Assembly (NCBI GenBank): GCA_013375355.1
Contig: JABXJV010000474.1
Coordinates: forward strand, 1 to 6,105
From: Candidatus Helarchaeota archaeon
GTDB taxonomy: Archaea > Asgardarchaeota > Lokiarchaeia > Helarchaeales > JABXJV01
Length of the DNA: 6,105 bases
Direction: 5' to 3'
In this document: piece after piece, positions 1 to 5,091 of the stretch
Numbering within the stretch: the stretch's first letter is position 1
Layout: each line of letters starts with the position of its first letter
Made by a program: the position numbers and the translations under genes
Notes under the pieces: generated by a model
What the model saw: the letters and a program-made list of their open reading frames with translations, nothing else
Database searches by the model: none
What the model was told of the DNA's origin: nothing

Positions 1-1401
1 CCACTGAAATGGTGTAAAAGGCTTTGGAACAAAAGGAGAAACAGAAAGATTTATACTTACTCTTCCATAAGGTTTTCCTAATTTTATTATCTTTTCGGCA
101 AGATTTCCAATTTCAATTACATCCTCATCTATCTCTGTCGGAAGACCAATCATAAAATAAAGTTTTATCAACATCCACCCATTCTTGAATGCTGTTATCA
201 CAGAATTTATAAGACCTTCCTCATCAATTTTCTTATTTATCACTCTTCTTAATCTTTCTGTTGCTGCTTCAACTGCAAGTGTAAGTCCCGATTTCCTGAC
301 ATTTTTTGCAAATTCAGCCATCTCTTCAGTGAAAGAGTCTGCCCTTAATGAAGGAAAAGAAAAAGATACATTAAATTCAGAAATTTTATCCATCATTATT
401 ACCATAAAATCTTTCAGATGTGTATAATCACTTGCAGACAAAGAAAGAAGTGAAACCTCTTCATATCCACATCTTTTTGTTATATCAAAAGCATATTTAA
501 TAACATCATTAATCTCTCTTTCTCTGGAAGGTCTATAAACATAACCGGCACTGCAAAACCTGCATCCCCTTGTGCAGCCCCTCATTATCTCTATTGTTCC
601 CCCATCCTGAATTATTTTCATCGATGGGAGTATTGGTTTTTTAGGAAGATACTCTCTCTTTAAATCTTTTACCGTAATTGCTTCTATTTCAGCAGGAATG
701 TTATCCTCCGAAGGTAAAATTTTAAAATTGCCTTTGTTATCATGAATTCTATTATAAAATTCTGGAACATAAACACCCTTAAAATTCGTTAATTCTTTCA
801 GAATCTCTCTCTTTGAAAAATTGTTCAATTTCTTTTCTCCGACAAACTCAGCAATCGATTTCAAAACCTCTTCACCATCTCCTATCAAAAATACATCAAT
901 AAATTCCGCCATAAGTTCAGGATTGAAAGCACAGGGACCTCCTCCAATTATTATAGGGTCTGATAAACCTCTTTCACTCCTTCTCACTTTTAAATCGGAT
1001 AACTCAAGCATTTTTAAAATAGTTGTATAGTGAAGTTCATATTGAAGAGTAAATCCAATTATATCGAAATTCTTTACAGGAGTTTTTGATTCAAGTGAAA
1101 ATAATGGTATCCTGTATTTTTCCATAATCTCAATCATATCAACCCACGGAGCATAAACCCTCTCGGCAAGAATATCTTTTTCTCTATTTAAGATATTATA
1201 AAGGATTTGAAATCCAAAATATGACATCCCAATCTCATAAGTATCTGGAAATGCAAGTGCAATTTTCACCTTAACATCTTCAAATCTTTTTTTTACAGAA
1301 TTTATCTCACCACCGATATATCTGGATGGCTTGCTGACATAAGGGAGCACACTTATTATTAAGTCTCTTATATTATTCCTTTTTAAATTATCTAACATCA
1401 T
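1..1401 (-). CDS. B12-binding-type radical SAM protein (TIGR03960-like), C-terminus outside window
   Basis: This reading frame is open for 467 codons, from the ATG at 1401 to the left edge, with no stop. The start fits the family: residues 25-32 read KPSRYIGGE-like and are followed by ALAFPDTYEIGM, the usual N-terminus. The N-terminal part (about 20-200) resembles a cobalamin-binding Rossmann domain, with a glycine-rich GGGPC (153-157) and IGDGEE (173-178). The radical SAM cluster motif is CTRGCRFC, with Cys276, Cys280 and Cys283 as ligands of a [4Fe-4S] cluster that would cleave S-adenosylmethionine. Further family blocks are RLRRVINK (about 383-390) and KLYFMIGLP (413-421), and the window ends at PFTPFQW. 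By family knowledge these are cytosolic enzymes of unproven substrate, often near ribonuclease G or ribosomal protein genes; such neighbours would lie left of this window. A second ATG follows at 1398. No Shine-Dalgarno site precedes either. Family assignment is confident, the reaction is not known. Confidence 0.93.
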   Translation of the reverse strand, partial: MMLDNLKRNNIRDLIISVLPYVSKPSRYIGGEINSVKKRFEDVKVKIALAFPDTYEIGMSYFGFQILYNILNREKDILAERVYAPWVDMIEIMEKYRIPLFSLESKTPVKNFDIIGFTLQYELHYTTILKMLELSDLKVRRSERGLSDPIIIGGGPCAFNPELMAEFIDVFLIGDGEEVLKSIAEFVGEKKLNNFSKREILKELTNFKGVYVPEFYNRIHDNKGNFKILPSEDNIPAEIEAITVKDLKREYLPKKPILPSMKIIQDGGTIEIMRGCTRGCRFCSAGYVYRPSREREINDVIKYAFDITKRCGYEEVSLLSLSASDYTHLKDFMVIMMDKISEFNVSFSFPSLRADSFTEEMAEFAKNVRKSGLTLAVEAATERLRRVINKKIDEEGLINSVITAFKNGWMLIKLYFMIGLPTEIDEDVIEIGNLAEKIIKLGKPYGRVSINLSVSPFVPKPFTPFQW

Positions 1402-1416
1402 AAATTTATATAATTT

Positions 1417-1446
1417 ATTACATTTTAAACATTTAAAATCTCACAA
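1417..1446 (-). promoter_or_regulatory. Possible promoter for the radical SAM gene
   Basis: Read on the minus strand there is TTGTGA (1446-1441), an 18-base spacer and TGTAAT (1422-1417). Transcription would begin near 1410, leaving an untranslated leader of only about nine bases. That agrees with the absence of a ribosome site before the ATG. The spacer is so AT-rich that a -10 match is easily met by chance. Confidence 0.3.
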
Positions 1447-1669
1447 TTAAAATTAATAAAAAATATAAACATAAACAAGGAATTCTGTTCACACATTAAT
1501 AAACACATTTTAAAACATAAAAAATTCATTACATTTATAAGTCATTAAAAAATAAAATATATGCTTTTGAAAAAAATACTAAAATATTATCCAAGTTTTT
1601 ATATTTTATACATTTTTTAAAATCAAAAATGCAAAAAGAGTATATTATAAAATATATTTCAAATATTAT

Positions 1670-1699
1670 TTGATTTTTAAAATAATTTTTTATTATATT
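1670..1699 (+). promoter_or_regulatory. Possible promoter for the sugar transferase
   Basis: TTGATT (1670-1675) is followed after 18 bases by TATATT (1694-1699). A start near 1706 would give a leader of about 53 bases. The -10 matches the consensus at five of six positions and the -35 at four. The region is extremely AT-rich, so this is only a candidate. Confidence 0.3.
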
Positions 1700-1758
1700 A
1701 AAACAAGCCTCCTTATAAAAAGTTATTCATAAACAGGAAAATTCTATTATTTAAGAAA

Positions 1759-2493
1759 ATGAGTTATAATACTACTTTCGATTCAAATAAGAATATCTTT
1801 GAAGAAACAAAAATAAAGTCTGTAATATCAGATATTGATGAGATATTTATTAAAAAGACATTAACCATACCTGTAATTGAGATATTTTCAGAAAATGCCA
1901 ACTCTTTGTTCTTCAAATTTAAAAGGATATTCGACATTTTATTTTCTCTATTCATATTAATTTTCTTTCTTCCTTTATGGATATTAGTATTTATCTTAAT
2001 CAAGGTTGAATCACCTGGACCAGCCATTTATAAACAGAAAAGGATTGGGAAAAACAGAAAAGAATTCGACTTATACAAATTCCGCTCAATGATAGATAAT
2101 GTCGAAAAATATACAGGACCAGTATGGGCAATTGAAAATGACCTCAGAATCACAAGGATTGGAAGCATTATAAGAAAATTCGGTATCGATGAAATCCCTC
2201 AGCTTATCAATGTTTTAAAAGGGAATATGAGCATAATAGGACCAAGACCAGAAAGACCCTACTTCGCTGAGAAACTTGAAAAAATTATCCCATTCTATTT
2301 CCAAAGATACAGAATCCTTCCTGGAATAACCGGGCTGGCTCAAATTAAACATAAATATGACTCGAATATTGAAGATGTAATCAAAAAACTCGAATATGAT
2401 TTCCACTACATTAAAAACATTTCATTAAAGTTAGAGTTATATATATTAATTACCACTCTTTACATATTAATTACTGGAAAAGGAAAGTTTTAA
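1759..2493 (+). CDS. Bacterial sugar transferase (polyprenyl-phosphate phosphoglycosyltransferase)
   Basis: Enzymes of this family move a sugar-1-phosphate from a nucleotide sugar to undecaprenyl phosphate at the inner face of the membrane, the first step of capsule, exopolysaccharide, O-antigen or glycoprotein glycan assembly. The 244-residue product shows the catalytic domain in full: a hydrophobic membrane helix (about 54-82), VESPGPAIYKQKRIG (83-97), KFRSM (107-111), the catalytic Asp-Glu pair D144-E145 in the segment FGIDEIPQ, IGPRPERP (160-167), LPGITGLAQI (187-196) and a C-terminal TGKGKF. The first 53 residues are not part of that domain. They end in IPVIEIF, resembling the close of the regulatory Rossmann domain found in long WbaP/WcaJ-type enzymes, while the usual four N-terminal membrane helices are absent. 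The frame is closed upstream by TAA at 1699. The ribosome site is weak (AAGAAA). No other glycan gene is adjacent, so the sugar and pathway cannot be named. Confidence 0.93.
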   Translation: MSYNTTFDSNKNIFEETKIKSVISDIDEIFIKKTLTIPVIEIFSENANSLFFKFKRIFDILFSLFILIFFLPLWILVFILIKVESPGPAIYKQKRIGKNRKEFDLYKFRSMIDNVEKYTGPVWAIENDLRITRIGSIIRKFGIDEIPQLINVLKGNMSIIGPRPERPYFAEKLEKIIPFYFQRYRILPGITGLAQIKHKYDSNIEDVIKKLEYDFHYIKNISLKLELYILITTLYILITGKGKF

Positions 2494-2665
2494 AGGAATC
2501 TCAATCAATACTATTCTCTCTATTAATTTATTCTCCCCCTTCACAACTAAATTTCTTCCAAGTTTTATAATCCAATTAACTCTTTTAAATTAAAGATGTT
2601 AACAATATTTTCCGATATTAAAATGGAGGAAAAATTGAAAAGATTAATGATTGGGGGTGAAAAAA
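2494..2665. other. Short spacer with possible -10 element and leader ORF
   Basis: This 172-base gap has no convincing terminator for the sugar transferase. A perfect TATAAT lies at 2566-2571 without a good -35 partner. If used, it would start a transcript near 2578 with a leader of about 88 bases before the small gene at 2666. The leader contains a short overlapping frame (2623-2697), described in the findings. Confidence 0.35.
2653..2660 (+). promoter_or_regulatory. Ribosome binding site GGGGGTGA that fixes the start at 2666
   Basis: GGGGGTGA matches the end of a canonical AGGAGGTGA site and sits five bases before the ATG at 2666. The in-frame TTG at 2651 overlaps this site and cannot use it, so initiation at the ATG is preferred. 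Confidence 0.65.
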
Positions 2666-2854
2666 ATGTACGATTCTTCGGAATCTCTTGGCTTTAATCG
2701 GGTTAATCCAGTATTATCCGATTTTAATAATTATAAAAAGAAATTTAATGAAAAAAGAAGAAGGAATAAAAAAGAATATGCCGAAATTATGAAAGAAGTA
2801 ACAGAAGATATTGAGAAGTCTAATGATAATGGGCATATAAATCTTAAAATATAA
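2666..2854 (+). CDS. Small uncharacterised protein, 62 residues
   Basis: I do not recognise this protein. The ATG at 2666 is chosen over an in-frame TTG at 2651 because of the well-placed GGGGGTGA site. The product is hydrophilic and highly charged. Residues 1-24 are mixed and contain NPVLSDF. Residues 25-48 are dominated by Lys, Arg and Glu (KKKFNEKRRRNKKEY) with a helical look. The tail ends in NGHINLKI. There is no signal peptide, membrane segment or cysteine. It could be a small cytosolic binding or regulatory protein, but nothing here proves a function. It stands alone, 172 bases after the sugar transferase and 245 bases before the transporter. The strong ribosome site and ordinary amino-acid mix support a real gene. 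Confidence 0.65.
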   Translation: MYDSSESLGFNRVNPVLSDFNNYKKKFNEKRRRNKKEYAEIMKEVTEDIEKSNDNGHINLKI

Positions 2855-3099
2855 CTTAAAATTATTTCTAATTTATTACTCTGCATCAAAAAAGTTCTTT
2901 ATATCACTTTTTCAAAAAATTCCGAAAATAAAAAAGATACTCAAATATTATATCTCCATCTTAAAAGCGTATCATATATCATCTTTTATCTTTATCCGCA
3001 CTATTTTAATTGACAATCTCGTAAAATTTTATTAATATAAAAAAATTTTAAAATATAAATCTTATATTGTTTAATTCACAAAAATCGTAAACAGGAATT
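2855..3099. other. Spacer ahead of the transporter operon
   Basis: These 245 bases hold no open frame of note and no clear terminator. The only supported element is the promoter at 3010-3038. AAAAGAT (2932-2938) and ATCTTTT (2981-2987) are complementary but too far apart and too AT-rich to call a hairpin. Confidence 0.5.
3010..3038 (+). promoter_or_regulatory. Sigma-70-type promoter of the symporter operon
   Basis: A perfect TTGACA (3010-3015) is followed by an exact 17-base spacer and TAATAT (3033-3038), which matches the -10 consensus at four of six positions. Transcription would start near 3045, leaving a leader of about 55 bases before the symporter ATG. This is the best promoter in the window because the -35 contains G and C in otherwise AT-rich DNA. 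Confidence 0.5.
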
Positions 3100-4515
3100 A
3101 TGGAGTGGATTCAAAATTTTACAAACTTTCTTGCTGTAAATTTCTATAACATTTACATGATTTTATTTCTGCTCGGAACTGGTCTATTTCTTACTATTGT
3201 TGCCAAATGTCTCCAGATAAGAGAATTTAAAACTGGAGTGAAATTAATTTCTCGAGGTGCATTAAGGAAAGACCGGACAAAGGATGTGACTGGAGATATA
3301 ACACCATTTCAGGCACTTGCAGCAACCCTCTCTGGAACTATTGGTAATGGAAATATCGCAGGTGTAGCAACTACTATTGCCTTGGGGGGACCTGGGGGCA
3401 TATTATGGATGTGGGCAACCGGAATGGTGGGTATGGCTACCAAATTCTCTGAAGTATTTTTATCATTAAAATACAGACAAACTCACGAAGACGGTTCAAT
3501 GGCAGGCGGTCCTATGTATTATATAAAAAATGGTTTAAAAAACAAAGTATTACTGAAAAAATTTGCAATCCCCTTAAGTATAATGTTTGCAATATGCGGA
3601 GCCTGGACTGCGCTTTTAGGAACAGGAAATATGATACAATCAAACTCCATCGCCTTAGCATTCAAATCCCAATTCAATATCCCATTCTGGGTCAGTGGAG
3701 GGTTAGTTACCATCCTTGCAGGAATGGTAATATTAGGAGGTATCAAAAGAATAGGTGCTGTTGCCGAACTTTTAATTCCATTTATGCTTATTTTATATGT
3801 TTCAAGCGCTCTAATTATACTTCTAATAAATATAGATAAGGTTCATTCTGCACTGATTTTCATAGTTAAGAGTTCTTTTTCATACCAGGCAGCTATCGGA
3901 GGTTATTTGGGACACACGGTAAAAGAGGCAGTCAGTTACGGAGTCAGCAGAGGGCTTTTATCAAACGAATCTGGTATGGGGAGTGCCGCTATTGTTCATG
4001 GTGCAGCAAAAACCAAAAGCCCAATTAATCAAGGTATGATAGCAATGATTGGTCCATTCATCGATACCATCTTAGTATGCACTATGACAGCATTGACAAT
4101 TATAATAACGGGAGCATACATGAAAATCGATCCTGAAACCGGCTTAACTTTAACAAGCACCGCCTTAACCACAAACGCATTTAACTCAGCTTTACCTTAT
4201 TTCGGAGGACTCATTGTGCCTTTAAGTTCATTCCTTTTCGGATTCTCAACTATCATTGGATGGTATTATATTGGAGAACAATGTCTTGAGTATCTATTCG
4301 GTATCAGGATTACTAAAGGATATAAAATCGCATACCTAATTCTGTGCTTTATTGGCTCTATACTTCAGGAAGCAAACCTACCAATAGTCTGGGATATTGG
4401 AGTTGTTTTTAATGGCCTTATGGCTATCCCAAATTTAATTGCATTATTAGCATTGAGCAATACTATCAAAAATTCCGTTAATGAATATTATATAAGCAAA
4501 AAATCCAGCAATTAA
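3100..4515 (+). CDS. AGCS-family sodium:amino-acid (alanine/glycine) symporter
   Basis: This is an inner-membrane transporter of the alanine/glycine:cation symporter family, which couples sodium entry to uptake of small neutral amino acids. Its 471 residues are the usual family length, with about eleven hydrophobic segments. Diagnostic blocks are SGTIGNGNIAGVATTIALGG (78-97), the continuing GPGGILWMWATGMVG family signature (97-111), KFSEVFLSLKYR (115-126), GGPMYYI (136-142), GTGNMIQ (174-180) and the loop GVSRGLLSNESGMGSAAIVH (281-300). The C-terminal half keeps GWYYIGEQ (387-394). The N-terminus matches family starts, so the first ATG is accepted although AGGA lies only three bases before it. 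It follows a good promoter and is followed after 32 bases by the DUF6485-type gene, so the two are probably co-transcribed. Alanine or glycine is inferred from the family. The sequence does not fix the substrate. Confidence 0.96.
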   Translation: MEWIQNFTNFLAVNFYNIYMILFLLGTGLFLTIVAKCLQIREFKTGVKLISRGALRKDRTKDVTGDITPFQALAATLSGTIGNGNIAGVATTIALGGPGGILWMWATGMVGMATKFSEVFLSLKYRQTHEDGSMAGGPMYYIKNGLKNKVLLKKFAIPLSIMFAICGAWTALLGTGNMIQSNSIALAFKSQFNIPFWVSGGLVTILAGMVILGGIKRIGAVAELLIPFMLILYVSSALIILLINIDKVHSALIFIVKSSFSYQAAIGGYLGHTVKEAVSYGVSRGLLSNESGMGSAAIVHGAAKTKSPINQGMIAMIGPFIDTILVCTMTALTIIITGAYMKIDPETGLTLTSTALTTNAFNSALPYFGGLIVPLSSFLFGFSTIIGWYYIGEQCLEYLFGIRITKGYKIAYLILCFIGSILQEANLPIVWDIGVVFNGLMAIPNLIALLALSNTIKNSVNEYYISKKSSN

Positions 4516-4535
4516 TCAAAACTTTTGGCAAAATC

Positions 4536-4542
4536 AGGAGGT
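4536..4542 (+). promoter_or_regulatory. Ribosome binding site AGGAGGT
   Basis: A near-perfect Shine-Dalgarno sequence lies five bases before the ATG at 4548, much stronger than the site of the symporter just upstream. If the two are on one mRNA, the small protein would be translated more often than the transporter. Confidence 0.75.
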
Positions 4543-4547
4543 AAAAT

Positions 4548-4748
4548 ATGTCGATTCAATGCGAAAATTACAAAGACAACATGGATTTCTGCAATTGCTC
4601 TTATCCGGGATGTTCAAGAAAAGGCAATTGTTGTTCTTGTATTCAATATCACCTGAGAATGAATGAACTTCCAGCATGCTGCTTTCCTGATTCAATAGAA
4701 AGAACATACGACCGATCATTTAAAAGATTTGCAAAATTGTATAATTAA
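4548..4748 (+). CDS. DUF6485-type cysteine-rich small protein
   Basis: This 66-residue protein has nine cysteines (C5, C15, C17, C22, C28, C29, C31, C44, C45) plus H35, and no signal peptide or membrane segment. The pattern [18 protein letters not shown] (14-31), then YH and ELPACCFP (40-47) followed by [11 protein letters not shown] (51-61), is what I recall for the DUF6485 family of small cytosolic proteins of unknown function. The cysteine spacing suggests binding of zinc or an iron-sulphur cluster, which is inference. The ATG is set by AGGAGGT five bases upstream. The gene lies 32 bases after the symporter in the same direction with no terminator between, so it is likely the second gene of that operon. 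Why such a protein would travel with an amino-acid transporter is not known to me. Gene reality is confident. Function is not. Confidence 0.85.
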   Translation: MSIQCENYKDNMDFCNCSYPGCSRKGNCCSCIQYHLRMNELPACCFPDSIERTYDRSFKRFAKLYN

Positions 4749-4804
4749 TGTTTTATAAAACCATAAAATTTAAATAATTTTAAATAATTGATTTTTCGTA
4801 TGTT

Positions 4805-4832
4805 ATGACAAGTAAAACAATAAAAATATAAT
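4805..4832 (+). promoter_or_regulatory. Candidate promoter in the spacer before the zinc-ribbon gene
   Basis: ATGACA (4805-4810, five of six -35 positions), a 16-base spacer and a perfect TATAAT (4827-4832) would start RNA near 4839. The RNA would be about 240 bases long if it stopped at the terminator at 5047-5078, or would form a leader of about 250 bases for the zinc-ribbon gene if it read through. High A+T makes chance matches likely. Confidence 0.4.
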
Positions 4833-5046
4833 AAAATGATTTTTTTCTTGAAAAATGAATAAAAAATAATTAAATTATTAAGCTAAAAATATAAAGATAT
4901 TTTATTATGAACATCAATTATAAAAATATAATCTTAATATTTAGTTTATTAAATTTAAAAATTTATAATATCATAAAAACATGAAAAGGTTTCTAATACC
5001 CATAAGTATCTTATTCTTTTTTCACATACAAATATTTTAAAAATTT

Positions 5047-5078
5047 AAAAGTGCACTTTTCGAGTGCACTTTTTTTTT
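5047..5078 (+). terminator. Intrinsic terminator or attenuator just upstream of the zinc-ribbon gene
   Basis: The arms AAAAGTGCACT (ending at 5057) and AGTGCACTTTT (from 5063) form an 8-bp core stem, extended by A-T pairs, around the loop TTTCG. An unbroken run of eight further T residues (5071-5078) is the release tract, three of which can also pair with the A's at 5047-5049. This is the only convincing intrinsic terminator in the window. It ends three bases before the AGGAGG of the following gene, so it lies in that gene's leader. Upstream genes end 300 bases earlier, which makes it a poor fit as their simple end signal. Confidence 0.8.
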
Positions 5079-5081
5079 AAC

Positions 5082-5090
5082 AGGAGGTGA
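5082..5090 (+). promoter_or_regulatory. Ribosome binding site AGGAGGTGA that decides the GTG start
   Basis: AGGAGGTGA is an extended perfect match to the 16S rRNA tail. The ATG at 5090-5092 overlaps it but is followed directly by TGA, so the usable start is GTG at 5092, four bases after AGGAGG. The next in-frame candidate, TTG at 5104, lies 16 bases away and is less likely. Confidence 0.75.
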
Positions 5091-5091
5091 T

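Larger units (their letters stand above)
1402..1758. other. Divergent AT-rich intergenic spacer
   Basis: This 357-base gap separates the leftward radical SAM gene from the rightward sugar transferase. I find no open frame of useful length, no RNA gene and no GC-rich hairpin. It must carry promoters for both flanking genes. Short related strings such as CATTTTAAA recur, but at this base composition that means little. A CCTCCTTA string at 1708-1715 is treated in the findings. Confidence 0.6.
4749..5091. other. AT-rich spacer ending in an intrinsic terminator
   Basis: This 343-base gap holds no gene I can support. It contains a candidate promoter (4805-4832), two tiny hydrophobic frames (4907-4984 and 4981-5040) without ribosome sites, and a clear intrinsic terminator (5047-5078) that almost touches the ribosome site of the next gene. 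A 12-base palindrome GTTTTATAAAAC lies at 4750-4761, right after the preceding stop codon, without a T-run. Confidence 0.6.

Noticed and set aside
185..1030. Plus-strand frames of 80 and 69 codons (185-427, 821-1030)
   Set aside because: They lie opposite the radical SAM gene, whose translated motifs are unmistakable, and show no ribosome site or family resemblance.
1402..1758. Repeated CATTTTAAA strings as a CRISPR or replication-origin repeat
   Set aside because: Copies are short, inexact and irregularly spaced, which low-complexity AT-rich sequence explains.
1764..2406. Minus-strand frames (1764-2027, 2215-2406)
   Set aside because: They are antisense to the sugar transferase, whose catalytic motifs establish the coding strand.
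2581..2596. TCTTT/AAAGA hairpin as a terminator of the sugar transferase
   Set aside because: It is only five weak pairs, lies nearly 90 bases after the stop codon and has no T-run.
2651..2665. TTG at 2651 as the start of the small protein
   Set aside because: It would overlap the GGGGGTGA ribosome site. ATG at 2666 is correctly spaced from that site.
1732..3097. Shared AAACAGGAA string before the sugar transferase (1731-1739) and symporter (3089-3097) as a common regulatory box
   Set aside because: It contains a partial ribosome site, the distances to the start codons differ (about 20 versus 2-3 bases), and two copies are too few to claim a motif.
3519..3839. Frames of 75 and 81 codons inside the symporter (3519-3746 minus, 3594-3839 plus)
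   Set aside because: They overlap conserved symporter segments in other frames and have no independent support.
4534..4719. Minus-strand frame opposite the cysteine-rich gene
   Set aside because: The plus-strand frame has AGGAGGT and a recognised cysteine pattern, so the antisense frame is incidental.
4750..4761. 12-base palindrome GTTTTATAAAAC after the DUF6485 gene as a terminator
   Set aside because: It has no loop, almost no GC and no following T-run. In DNA this AT-rich such palindromes are expected by chance.
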